Source: Streptomyces lincolnensis (lineage in GTDB: Bacteria; Actinomycetota; Actinomycetes; Streptomycetales; Streptomycetaceae). From it: a DNA stretch of 64,000 bases. The number at the start of each line of letters is the position of its first letter. Positions within the stretch are counted from its first letter, which is position 1. The stretch spans positions 8,246,001 through 8,310,000 of the forward strand of contig NZ_CP016438.1 of the NCBI RefSeq assembly GCF_001685355.1, read 5' to 3'. Made by a program: the position numbers and the translations under genes. The notes under the pieces were generated by a model, which was not told the DNA's origin, did no database searches, and worked only from the letters and a program-made list of their open reading frames with translations. Below are positions 33,293-41,879 of this stretch, piece by piece.

Positions 33293-33859
33293 TCAAAGAA
33301 TTGTGCCCCAGCCGTGTTCCACGAGCGCGAACAGTTCGCGCATCGCTGCGGCCGGGTCGTCGCTCGCGCGCACGAGATGGGGCGCTTCCAGCGCGATGTG
33401 GGCCAGGCCGGTGACGGCGAGGTCGTCGTGGGGCCGGCCGGTCTCCTCGGCGATGACGGCGGCCAGGGCGTGTTCGTGGCGCAGCCACATGCGCCGGGCG
33501 TACTCGCGCAGGGCCGGGGTCGACTCGACCAGGGTGAAGTGCGGATCGTCGGTGCGCAGTCCGGTGCGGGTGCGCACGAGATGGTCGCGCAGGGCGTGCA
33601 GGACGGACTGGCCCGGGGGGCGGTCGCGGACGGCGCGGACCAGCGCGTCCTCGACGTCCTGGTCCTCGTCGAAGACCAGGGCCTCCTTGCCGGGGAAGTG
33701 CTTGAACAGCGTGCTCAGGGAGACATCGGCGGCCTCCGCCACCTCCCGCACGCCCACCTTGTCGAAGCCCCGCTCGGTGAACAGCCGCAGCGCGGCGTCG
33801 GCCAGGGCCTGGCGGGTGGCGGCCTTCTTGCGCTCACGACGGCCCATGTTCTCGGTCAC
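33293..33859 (-). CDS. TetR-family repressor of the PKS cluster
   Basis: 188 residues. The helix-turn-helix is DAALRLFTERGFDKVGVREV then AEAADVSLSTLFKHFPGKEA (about 20-60). The C-terminal domain has WLRHEHALAAVIAEETGR. It diverges from the DHA2 exporter across 199 bp, the usual arrangement for an exporter controlled by a product-sensing TetR repressor. The GTG at 33857-33859 (behind GTGGGG) was chosen; an ATG at 33847 is possible. Direct repeats ATCGG(T/A)GCGG, 17 bp apart, occur near 33898-33924 in the divergent region. Confidence 0.88.
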   Translation of the reverse strand: MTENMGRRERKKAATRQALADAALRLFTERGFDKVGVREVAEAADVSLSTLFKHFPGKEALVFDEDQDVEDALVRAVRDRPPGQSVLHALRDHLVRTRTGLRTDDPHFTLVESTPALREYARRMWLRHEHALAAVIAEETGRPHDDLAVTGLAHIALEAPHLVRASDDPAAAMRELFALVEHGWGTIL

Positions 33860-34058
33860 GGACCCCACTGTACTGCGGATTCGGCGAGCTGATCACTTAT
33901 CGGTGCGGACCCATCATCGGAGCGGTTGCACTTTTCGATCCGCTGTGTTTCTGTGGAGGGGTGGGCAGCGGCCTCGGGCCGCAGTCGTATGACGGAATCC
34001 CGCGTGCACAGCGGCCCGGCGCCCGGCCGGGTCGCCGACCAACGCAGGAGAGGACGTC

Positions 34059-35510
34059 ATGGCCAGTCCCACGCAGTCGTTCGCCCGGCCGGGCACCGTG
34101 CCGGAGGTGAGCGACCGGCGGCTGAACCTCACGATCGCCGCCCTCGGCATCGGAGCCATCGCCAGCATCCTCGACTCCACGATCGTCAACGTCGGGGTCG
34201 ACCACCTTTCCCGGGTCTTCGACGCGAGCCTGACCGCCACCCAGTGGGTGATCACCGGATTCCTGCTGGCGATGACCGCGATCGTGCCGCTGTCGGGATG
34301 GCTGATCGACCGCATCGGAGGCCGCGCCACCTGGATGTGCGCGCTCGGGGTGTTCCTCGGCGGCTCGGTCCTGTGCGGTCTGGCCTGGGACCTGCCGGCC
34401 CTGATCGGCTTCCGGGTCCTCCAGGGGCTGGGTGCCGGCCTGATCATCCCGGCGCTGATGACCCTGCTCACCCAGGCCGCCGGACAGCAGCGCCTGATGA
34501 CCGCCATGGGCAGCTTCTCCCTGCTGGTCCAGGTCGGCCCGATCCTCGGCCCCCTGGTCGGCGGCGCCCTGCTCCAGGGCGCGAACTGGCGCTGGCTGTT
34601 CCTGGTGAACATCCCGTTCTGCGTCGCCGGACTGGTCCTGGCCCGCATGGTCCTGCCACCGAAACCGCCCACCGCGCACAAGCGCCCCCTGGACGGCGTC
34701 GGACTCGCCCTGCTCACTCCCGCCCTCGTCGGCGTGATCTACGCCCTCAGCAACATCTCCGACCTCGGTGACCTCGGCACCGTGAAGGTGTGGGCGCCGC
34801 TCGTCTGCGGCCTCGCCCTGCTCGCCGGGTTCGTCGGCTGGTCGCTGCGGGACGGTGCCTCGGCCCTGATCGACGTGCGGCTCTTCACCGACCGCGGGTT
34901 CGGTGTCACCAGCGGCCTGTCGGTGCTGGCGGGCTTCACCATGTTCGGCGGCATGCTGCTCTTCCCGCTCTACTTCCAGCAGGTGCGCGGCGCCTCGGTC
35001 GTCGGCACCGGGCTGTTCATGGTCCCGCAGGGGGTGGGTGCGGCGGTGCTCATCATCTTCGGCAAGAGGCTGCTCCAGCGTGTCACCGCCCGGACCAGGA
35101 TCGTCTGCGGCTTCGCGCTCATGGCGCTGGGCACGCTGCCGTTCGCCTTCCCCGGCACCCGGGGCGAGACCTGGCTGCTGGTCGCCGCCCTGACCGTGCG
35201 CGGGCTGGGGGTCGGGGCGAGCACCTCGGCCATCAACGCCTCGGCGGTGGCCGGCCTGCCCAAGGACGAGATCCCGCGCGGCACCACCGCCTTCAACATC
35301 GTCCAGCGCATCGGCGCCCCCTTCGGCACCACCACCGTCGCCGTGCTGCTCGCCCGGGCCACGGCCGACGCCCCGCACGGCACCGCCGGTCTGGCGGGGG
35401 CCTTCGCCTCGACGTTCTGGTGGACCCTCGGCTTCACGGTGTTCCCGGTCGCGCTGGCCCTCCTCCTGCCCCGGGTCCCCGCGACGGGACCCGTCGGCCG
35501 CGCTGCCTAG
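34059..35510 (+). CDS. DHA2-family MFS exporter of the PKS cluster
   Basis: 483 residues with 14 predicted membrane helices. Helix 1 ends with the LDSTIVNVGVDHL motif, motif A is GWLIDRIGGRATW, and motif C is VQVGPILGPLVGGAL. These features place it among EmrB/QacA drug:proton antiporters. It probably exports the aromatic polyketide and so gives self-resistance. It is divergent from and likely repressed by the TetR protein. ATG 34059 follows GGAGAGGA at 4 nt. The 227 bp after it (35511-35737) contain no gene. Confidence 0.9.
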   Translation: MASPTQSFARPGTVPEVSDRRLNLTIAALGIGAIASILDSTIVNVGVDHLSRVFDASLTATQWVITGFLLAMTAIVPLSGWLIDRIGGRATWMCALGVFLGGSVLCGLAWDLPALIGFRVLQGLGAGLIIPALMTLLTQAAGQQRLMTAMGSFSLLVQVGPILGPLVGGALLQGANWRWLFLVNIPFCVAGLVLARMVLPPKPPTAHKRPLDGVGLALLTPALVGVIYALSNISDLGDLGTVKVWAPLVCGLALLAGFVGWSLRDGASALIDVRLFTDRGFGVTSGLSVLAGFTMFGGMLLFPLYFQQVRGASVVGTGLFMVPQGVGAAVLIIFGKRLLQRVTARTRIVCGFALMALGTLPFAFPGTRGETWLLVAALTVRGLGVGASTSAINASAVAGLPKDEIPRGTTAFNIVQRIGAPFGTTTVAVLLARATADAPHGTAGLAGAFASTFWWTLGFTVFPVALALLLPRVPATGPVGRAA

Positions 35511-35710
35511 CGGCGCAACCGGACAGGCCGCCGGGGTCCACCCCCGAGCCCCGGCGGCCGCCGTCCGAGGCACCCGGGGTCCTGGCGGGAAGGGAGTACG
35601 TCGTCGTGGGCACGTTCCTCCAGCGAATCGGCACCCTTGCGGGGCGGCCCGGGGGCGGAATGGTCCGGACCCGGGCCGCCGAAAGTCGGCTCGTTCTCCT
35701 TTTGTTTCTT

Positions 35711-35752
35711 TTACCGTCAGACGTGATCCACTTACCGTCAGATGTGGTCCAT
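35711..35752. repeat. 21-bp tandem duplication over the 3' end of the response-regulator gene
   Basis: Two adjacent 21-bp units (35711-35731 and 35732-35752) both begin TTACCGTCAG and differ at three positions. The second holds the last codons and stop of the regulator gene, so the first is a pseudo-copy of its C terminus just after the stop. Confidence 0.7.
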
Positions 35753-36454
35753 CATGAATCCCACACCGCGGATCGATACGATCCAGTCCCGGTCGCCCAG
35801 CTTCGAGCGAATACTGCTGACATGGGTGTCCAGAGTCCTTCGGGACCAGGAGCCACCCCAGATCTGATCCAGAATCCTGTCGCGCGACACCACGGTTCCG
35901 CGATTCAGGGCGAGGAGCAGAAGAAGCTCGAACTCTTTCCGCGTCATCCTGATGACACGGTCCTTGAAAACCACCTCACGTTTGCGGACATCGATACGCA
36001 ACGGTCCGCGTTCCAGGATCTCCGGGGCGTGTTCGTGGGCATGTGCCCGTCGCATGACCGCTTCCATACGGGCCATGAGTTCACGGAATCCGTAGGGTCG
36101 GGCCACATAGTCGTCGGCGCCGGCCCGCAGCGCCAGGACGGTGTCCAGCTCGGACACCTGGGAACCGATGGCGATGACCGGGGTGTCGCATCCGGCGCGC
36201 AGCGCGCGGCACACCTCCAGCCCGTCCAGATCAGCTAATTCCAGCCCGAGCAGAATGAGATCGGCAACCGGCCGGCAGTCGAGAGCCGCCCGTCCGCCGG
36301 TCATGGCCTGTACCTTCTGCCCGCATCGAACCAAGTCTTCCGTGAGGGCCTCCCTGTACTCGTCCTGACTTTCCACGACGAGAATCGTCCAGGTTTCGAC
36401 GGGGTCGATTCCGCGTATGGATCCCGTTGGCATCAGTGGTGAGCCGTGTCCCAT
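35738..36454 (-). CDS. Atypical OmpR/PhoB-type response regulator (JadR1-like pathway activator)
   Basis: 238 residues: a receiver domain (about 22-130) and a winged-helix DNA-binding domain (about 150-238, with RKEFELLLLLALNRGTVVSR and TLDTHVSSIRSKLGDRDWIV). The receiver is degenerate. The phospho-acceptor Asp is Gly70 (DLILLGLEL), the acidic pair is Glu28-Ser29 (VVESQ), and the conserved Lys is Arg119 (YVARPY). It therefore cannot work by normal phosphorylation. JadR1 and relatives in other aromatic PKS clusters are such atypical regulators that respond to pathway products. Start ATG 36452-36454 has GGGGGAAG upstream. No sensor kinase is nearby. Confidence 0.88.
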   Translation of the reverse strand: MGHGSPLMPTGSIRGIDPVETWTILVVESQDEYREALTEDLVRCGQKVQAMTGGRAALDCRPVADLILLGLELADLDGLEVCRALRAGCDTPVIAIGSQVSELDTVLALRAGADDYVARPYGFRELMARMEAVMRRAHAHEHAPEILERGPLRIDVRKREVVFKDRVIRMTRKEFELLLLLALNRGTVVSRDRILDQIWGGSWSRRTLDTHVSSIRSKLGDRDWIVSIRGVGFMMDHI

Positions 36455-36496
36455 GATCTTCCCCCGCAGATGATCAAAACGATGGACTGAGCGACC

Positions 36497-36510
36497 CCAT
36501 GCTGGCATGG
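36497..36510. promoter_or_regulatory. Palindrome in the regulator's upstream region
   Basis: CCATGC-TG-GCATGG, a perfect 6-2-6 inverted repeat, lies 43-56 bp upstream of the regulator start. Just beyond are two near-identical repeats, GAGATATTTC and GACATATTTC, 14 bp apart (36517-36540). The whole 310-bp gap 36455-36764 is unusually AT-rich for this genome and contains no convincing gene. It looks like a promoter and control region, possibly autoregulated. Confidence 0.45.
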
Positions 36511-36764
36511 TGGGAGGAGATATTTCAAGGGACATATTTCCTTTCACGGAGGGGCAACAGAGCTTTAACCTGCTCTTGGGAGCCTCATGGAAACCGGGAA
36601 GCAAAAGATCCGGAAAGGGATTCCCAAACAAGGCATTAGCAACACTCAAGCCGGAGCAAAGGTCAAACATTAAATTCCCGAATTGAATTGCCATCGGAAA
36701 TGGTCCGGCGCGGCGGTGGCGGGGTCGTAGCCGGTTCCTGCCCCGGCGCGTAACGTGACCAGGC

Positions 36765-37598
36765 ATGAAGATCCTCATCAGCGCCGACATGGAGGGCGCG
36801 ACGGGTGTGACCTGGCCGGCCGACGTGTTGCCGGGGACGCCGCAGTGGGAGCGGTGTCGGTCCATGTTCACGTCGGACGTCAATGCCGCCGTGCTCGGGT
36901 TCTTCGACGGCGGTGCCGACGAGGTGCTCGTGAACGAGGCCCACTGGACGATGCGCAACCTCCTGCTCGAACAGCTCGACGAGCGGGTGGAGATGCTGAC
37001 CGGGCGGCACAAGTCGCTGTCCATGGTGGAGGGGGTGCAGCACGGTGACGTCGACGGCATCGCGTTCGTCGGGTACCACGCGGGCGCCGGTATGGAGGGC
37101 GTCCTCGCCCACACCTACCTCGCCAACTCGATCACCGGGGTGTGGCTGAACGACGTACGGGCCAGTGAAGGGCTGCTCAACGCCCGTGTGGTGGCGGAGT
37201 ACGGCGTGCCCGTCGTCCTGGTGACCGGCGACGACGTGGCCTGTGAGGACGCGCTCGGCTATGCCCCCGAAGCGCTGAAGGTGGCGGTCAAGGACCACGT
37301 GTCGCGGTACGCGGCGGTGTGCCGCACGCCGGCCAGGACCGCCGCCGACATCCGGGCCGCCGCGAAGGAGGCGGCGTCCCTGGCGGCCCGTCAGGAACCG
37401 GTGGACGCCGGGCCGTTCACGATCGCGTTGGAGTTCGACGCCGAGCACCTGGCGATGGCCGCCACCGTGGTGCCGGGTGTGGCGCGGGTCGGGGAGCGGA
37501 AAGTGACGTACACCAGTGATCGCATGTACGACGGAATCCGTACCTTCAAGGCGGTCACCACCGTCGTCTCGGCCGCCGTGGAGGAGCAGTATGGCTGA
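36765..37598 (+). CDS. M55-family D-aminopeptidase (DppA-like)
   Basis: 277 residues. The zinc ligands of Bacillus subtilis DppA are recognisable as Asp8 and Glu10 (SADMEG), His60 (NEAHWT) and His105 (GYHAGAGM), with a further His116 near the active site. The enzyme cleaves N-terminal D-amino acids, for example D-Ala-D-Ala from peptidoglycan turnover. It overlaps the M20 gene by 8 bp, and a run of peptidase genes follows, suggesting a cell-wall peptide recycling operon. Start ATG 36765. Confidence 0.9.
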   Translation: MKILISADMEGATGVTWPADVLPGTPQWERCRSMFTSDVNAAVLGFFDGGADEVLVNEAHWTMRNLLLEQLDERVEMLTGRHKSLSMVEGVQHGDVDGIAFVGYHAGAGMEGVLAHTYLANSITGVWLNDVRASEGLLNARVVAEYGVPVVLVTGDDVACEDALGYAPEALKVAVKDHVSRYAAVCRTPARTAADIRAAAKEAASLAARQEPVDAGPFTIALEFDAEHLAMAATVVPGVARVGERKVTYTSDRMYDGIRTFKAVTTVVSAAVEEQYG

Positions 37599-38895
37599 CC
37601 GGCAAGCGCTGGACGAGGTCGTCGAGTTCACCTCGGACCTCATCCGTATCGACACCACCAACCGCGGCGGCGGCGACTGCCGGGAGCGGCCCGCCGCCGA
37701 GTACGCCGCCGCGCTCCTCGCCGACACCGGCCTGGAGCCCGTCCTCCTGGAACGCACCGAGGGCCGTACGAACGTGGTCGCTCGGATCGAGGGCACCGAC
37801 CCGTCGGCCGACGCGCTGCTCGTCCACGGTCATCTGGACGTCGTGCCCGCCGAGGCGGCGGACTGGAGCGTGCACCCGTTCTCCGGGGAGGTCCGCGACG
37901 GGGTCGTATGGGGGCGGGGCGCCGTCGACATGAAGAACATGGACGCGATGATCCTCGCCGTCGTACGGGACTGGGCGCGGCGGGGCGTGCGGCCCCGGCG
38001 CGATCTCGTCATCGCCTTCACCGCCGACGAGGAGGCCAGCGCCGAGGACGGCTCCGGATTCCTCGCCGACGAGCACCCCGGGCTGTTCGAGGGCTGCACG
38101 GAGGGCATCAGCGAGTCGGGGGCGTTCACCTTCCACGACGGCGGCGGACGCGAGCTGTACCCGATCGCCGCCGGTGAGCGCGGCACCGCCTGGCTGAAAC
38201 TCACCGCCCGCGGACGCGCCGGGCACGGCTCCAAGGTGAACCAGGAGAACGCGGTCACCCGTCTCGCCGCCGCCGTCACCCGGATCGGCGCCCACGAGTG
38301 GCCGCTCCGGCTCACCCCCACCGTGCGCGCCGCCCTCACCGAACTCGCCGCGCTGAACGGCATCGAGACCGACCTGAGGGACGTCGACGCCCTCCTGGAC
38401 AAGCTCGGCCCGGCGGCCGCCCTCGTCGAGGCCACCGTCCGTAACAGCGCCAACCCGACCATGCTGGACGCCGGTTACAAGGTCAACGTGATCCCGGGGG
38501 AGGCGGTGGCCTTCGTCGACGGCCGGTATCTCCCGGGCGCCGAGGACGAGTTCCGCACCACCCTCGACCGGCTCACCGGGCCCGACGTGGAGTGGGAGTT
38601 CCACCACCGCGAGGTCGCCCTCCAGTCACCGGTGGACTCACCGACGTACGCGAGGATGCGGGCGGCCGTCGAGGAGTTCGCACCGCATGGGCATGTGGTG
38701 CCGTACTGCATGTCCGGCGGCACGGACGCCAAGCAGTTCTCGCGGCTGGGCATCACGGGCTACGGCTTCGCGCCGCTGAAGCTGCCCGAGGGCTTCGACT
38801 ACCAGGCCCTCTTCCACGGGGTCGACGAACGCGTACCGGTCGAGGCGCTGCACTTCGGAGTCCGGGTACTCGACCGCTTCCTGCGTACCGCCTAG
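37591..38895 (+). CDS. M20-family metallopeptidase
   Basis: 434 residues. The metal-binding motifs are VHGHLDVVP (near 75-83), the catalytic TADEEAS (near 148), DMKNMD bridging Asp, and the C-terminal HG of LFHGVDERVP. A dimerisation lid domain lies in the middle (GRAGHGSKVNQENA). It belongs to the ArgE/DapE/CPG2 superfamily and probably acts as a dipeptidase or deacylase on the products of the neighbouring peptidases. It starts inside the end of the M55 gene (8-bp overlap), so the two are co-translated. Confidence 0.9.
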   Translation: MADRQALDEVVEFTSDLIRIDTTNRGGGDCRERPAAEYAAALLADTGLEPVLLERTEGRTNVVARIEGTDPSADALLVHGHLDVVPAEAADWSVHPFSGEVRDGVVWGRGAVDMKNMDAMILAVVRDWARRGVRPRRDLVIAFTADEEASAEDGSGFLADEHPGLFEGCTEGISESGAFTFHDGGGRELYPIAAGERGTAWLKLTARGRAGHGSKVNQENAVTRLAAAVTRIGAHEWPLRLTPTVRAALTELAALNGIETDLRDVDALLDKLGPAAALVEATVRNSANPTMLDAGYKVNVIPGEAVAFVDGRYLPGAEDEFRTTLDRLTGPDVEWEFHHREVALQSPVDSPTYARMRAAVEEFAPHGHVVPYCMSGGTDAKQFSRLGITGYGFAPLKLPEGFDYQALFHGVDERVPVEALHFGVRVLDRFLRTA

Positions 38896-38911
38896 GCGTC
38901 TGGGGGACGAC

Positions 38912-40867
38912 GTGCGGACACTGGCCTACGGTTCCTGGCCCTCGCCCATCGACGCGGCGCTCGCCGCCGCCCACGACGGACACCCCGAGTACGTCGGCTT
39001 CGTCGGCGACGAGGCATGGTGGACCGAACCCCGCCCCGCCGAGGGCGGCCGCCGCACCCTGGTGCGACGGCGTGCCGACGGCACCGAGGAGCCGGTGCTG
39101 CCGGCCCCGTGGAACGTGCGCAGCCGGGTCATCGAGTACGGCGGCCGGCCCTGGACCGGGACGGTGGCCGACGGCCAACCGCTCGTCGTCTTCGCGCACT
39201 TCGCCGACCAGCGGCTGTACGCCCACCGGCCGGGGGCAGGTGAGCCGAGACCGCTCACCCCGGTGTCCCCGGTGGGCGGCGGACTGCGCTGGGCGGAGCC
39301 GCAGTTGCTGCCGGAACGCGGCGAGGTGTGGTGCGTGCTGGAGGAGTTCACCGGGGACGGGCCCGTCGACGTGCGGCGCGTCCTGGCCGCCGTACCCCTG
39401 GACGGATCGGCCGCCCAGGACCGTGACCGGGTGCGTGAACTCACCGACGACCGGCACCGGTTCGTCTCCGGGCCCCGGCTGTCGCCGGACGGGCGGCGGG
39501 CCGCCTGGCTGGCCTGGGACCATCCGCGCATGCCGTGGGACGGCACCGAGCTGCTCGTCGCCGAGGTCACCGACGACGGGACGTTCGGGGAGCCCCGGAC
39601 GGCCGCGGGCGGCCCGCGGGAGTCGATCGCCCAGGCCGACTGGTCGGCGGACGGCCGCCTGCTGTACGCGAGCGACCGGACGGGCTGGTGGAACCTCTAC
39701 CGCGACGGCGAACCGCTCTGCCCGCGCGAGGAGGAGTTCGGCGGGCCCCTGTGGAAGCTCGGACACCGCTGGTTCGCCCCGCTGGCGGGCGGGTTGATCG
39801 CGGTCGTGCACGGCCGCGGCGCCACCACCCTCGGGATCCTGGACCCGGAGACCGGCGAGGTCGTCGACGCGGCCGGCCCGTGGACCGAGTTCGCGCCCAC
39901 CCTCGCCGTGCACGGCGAAAGGGTCGTCGCCGTCGGGGCCAGCCCGCGCAGCGCCCACGAGGTGGTGGAACTGGACACCCGCACAGGCCGCGCCCGGGTG
40001 GTCGGTGCCCCGCACGACGATCCGGTGGACGCCGCCCACTACCCGGAGCCGCAGATCCGCACCTTCACCGGCCCGGCCGGCCGCGAGATCCACGCCCACG
40101 TCTACCCGCCCCACCACCCCGCCTGCACGGCCCCCGGCGACCAGCTGCCGCCGTACGTCATCTGGGCGCACGGCGGCCCCACCCAGCGCGCGCCGCTCGT
40201 CCTCGACCTGGAGATCGCCTACTTCACCTCGCGGGGCATCGGGGTCGCCGAGGTCAACTACGGCGGCTCCAGCGGCTACGGCCGGGAGTACCGCGACCTG
40301 CTGCGCGAGCAGTGGGGCGTGGTCGACGTCGAGGACTGCGCGGCGGTCGCGCGCGCCCTCGCCGACGAGGGCACCGCCGACCGCGACCGGCTCGCGATCC
40401 GCGGCGGCAGCGCGGGCGGCTGGACCGCGGCCGCCTCGCTCGCCACGACGGACGTCTACGCCTGCGGCACGATCATCTACCCCATCCTCGACCTCGCCGG
40501 CTGGGGCGCGGGGGAGACCCACGACTTCGAGTCGCGGTACCTGGAGACCCTCGTCGGGCCGTACGCCGAGGTGCCCGCCCGGTACGCGCAACGCTCGCCC
40601 ACCGAGCACGCCGACCGGATCACCGCGCCCTTCCTGCTCCTCCAGGGCCTGGACGACGTGATCTGCCCGCCCGCCCAGTGCGAACGGTTCCTGTCCCGTC
40701 TTCAGGGCCGGCGGGTGCCGCACGCCTACATCGCCTTCGAGGGGGAGGGGCACGGATTCCGGAAGGCGGAGACCATGGTCCGCGTCCTGGAGTCCGAACT
40801 CTCCCTGTACGCCCAGGTCTTCGGCCTGAACCCGCCCGGCGTCCCGACCCTGGAGCTCACCAAGTGA
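38912..40867 (+). CDS. S9-family prolyl oligopeptidase / acylaminoacyl peptidase
   Basis: 651 residues. The N-terminal part (about 1-390) is a beta-propeller that limits access to large substrates. The C-terminal alpha/beta-hydrolase has Ser in GGSAGGW (near 508), Asp in LLLQGLDDVICPP and His in EGEGHGF. There is no signal peptide, so it acts in the cytoplasm on short peptides. GTG 38912 lies 16 bp after the M20 stop. Its stop overlaps the S66 start by 4 bp. Confidence 0.92.
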   Translation: MRTLAYGSWPSPIDAALAAAHDGHPEYVGFVGDEAWWTEPRPAEGGRRTLVRRRADGTEEPVLPAPWNVRSRVIEYGGRPWTGTVADGQPLVVFAHFADQRLYAHRPGAGEPRPLTPVSPVGGGLRWAEPQLLPERGEVWCVLEEFTGDGPVDVRRVLAAVPLDGSAAQDRDRVRELTDDRHRFVSGPRLSPDGRRAAWLAWDHPRMPWDGTELLVAEVTDDGTFGEPRTAAGGPRESIAQADWSADGRLLYASDRTGWWNLYRDGEPLCPREEEFGGPLWKLGHRWFAPLAGGLIAVVHGRGATTLGILDPETGEVVDAAGPWTEFAPTLAVHGERVVAVGASPRSAHEVVELDTRTGRARVVGAPHDDPVDAAHYPEPQIRTFTGPAGREIHAHVYPPHHPACTAPGDQLPPYVIWAHGGPTQRAPLVLDLEIAYFTSRGIGVAEVNYGGSSGYGREYRDLLREQWGVVDVEDCAAVARALADEGTADRDRLAIRGGSAGGWTAAASLATTDVYACGTIIYPILDLAGWGAGETHDFESRYLETLVGPYAEVPARYAQRSPTEHADRITAPFLLLQGLDDVICPPAQCERFLSRLQGRRVPHAYIAFEGEGHGFRKAETMVRVLESELSLYAQVFGLNPPGVPTLELTK

Positions 40868-41787
40868 AGGAACTCCTCAGACCGTCCAGACTCGCGCCCG
40901 GCGCCCGCGTGGCCGTCGTCGCGCCCAGCGGACCGGTACCGGAGGAACGGCTCCAGACGGGCCTGGACATCCTGCGGGGCTGGGACCTCGACCCGGTGGT
41001 GGCCCCCCATGTGCTGGACCGGCACCGGGAGTTGCGCTACCTGGCGGGCACGGACGCCGACCGGGCGGCCGACCTCCAGCACGCCTGGTGCGACCCGTCC
41101 GTGGCGGCGGTGCTGTGCGCCCGCGGCGGATACGGCGTGCAGCGCATGGTCGACCTGCTCGACTGGGAGGCGATGCGGGCGGCCGGGCCGAAGGTGTTCC
41201 TCGGGTTCAGCGACATCACCGCGCTGCACGAGGCGTTCGCCACCCGGCTCGGCCTGGTCACCCTGCACGGCCCGATGGCGGCCGGTGTCGACTTCATCAA
41301 GAACGCGCGCGCCCAGGAGCACCTCAAGGCCACCCTGTTCGCCCCGGACACCGTCCGCACGATCGCCTCCGGCGGCACGGCGCTCGTGCCCGGCCGGGCA
41401 CGGGGCGTCACCCTCGGCGGCTGCCTGTCCCTCCTCGCCGCCGACCTGGGCACCCCGCACGCCCGCGCCGGCGCGCGCGGCGGACTGCTGTGCCTGGAGG
41501 ACGTGGGGGAGGAGACCTACCGGCTCGACCGCTACCTCACCCAGCTGCTGCGCGCCGGCTGGCTCGACGGCGTGCGCGGCGTGCTCCTCGGCTCGTGGGA
41601 GACGTGCGAGGCCTACGACGGCGTCCGGGCGCTGATCGTCGACCGGCTCGGCGGACTCGGCGTCCCGGCGGCGGAGGAGTTCGGGTTCGGGCACTGCGAG
41701 GGCGCGCTGACGATCCCGTTCGGGGTGGCGGCCGAACTGGACGCGGACGCGGGGACGTTGACGCTGGACGAGCCGGCGCTGCGCTGA
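40864..41787 (+). CDS. S66-family LD-carboxypeptidase (LdcA/MccF type)
   Basis: 307 residues. The nucleophile Ser is in GFSDITALH (near 114), with GGYG (near 85), a later Glu in CLEDVGEETYRLDR and His in GFGHCEGALTIPFG. Members either cleave the L,D-bond of cytoplasmic murein tetrapeptides or give immunity to microcin C-like compounds. With the M55, M20 and S9 genes upstream, murein peptide recycling is the simpler reading. GTG 40864 overlaps the S9 stop. Confidence 0.92.
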   Translation: MKELLRPSRLAPGARVAVVAPSGPVPEERLQTGLDILRGWDLDPVVAPHVLDRHRELRYLAGTDADRAADLQHAWCDPSVAAVLCARGGYGVQRMVDLLDWEAMRAAGPKVFLGFSDITALHEAFATRLGLVTLHGPMAAGVDFIKNARAQEHLKATLFAPDTVRTIASGGTALVPGRARGVTLGGCLSLLAADLGTPHARAGARGGLLCLEDVGEETYRLDRYLTQLLRAGWLDGVRGVLLGSWETCEAYDGVRALIVDRLGGLGVPAAEEFGFGHCEGALTIPFGVAAELDADAGTLTLDEPALR

Positions 41788-41879
41788 CGGGCGACGGCCG
41801 GGTCACCCGAAGTGGCCCCCACCCCTGGCGGGGCGTACGTCAGGAATCGGCGGAACCGACCAAGTCGTAGGCTGGCGGC

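Noticed and set aside
36455..36694. In-frame N-terminal extension of the response regulator (MAIQFGN start)
   Set aside because: Codon use is AT-rich and unlike coding DNA here, a good ribosome site precedes ATG 36454, and the added residues match no receiver feature.
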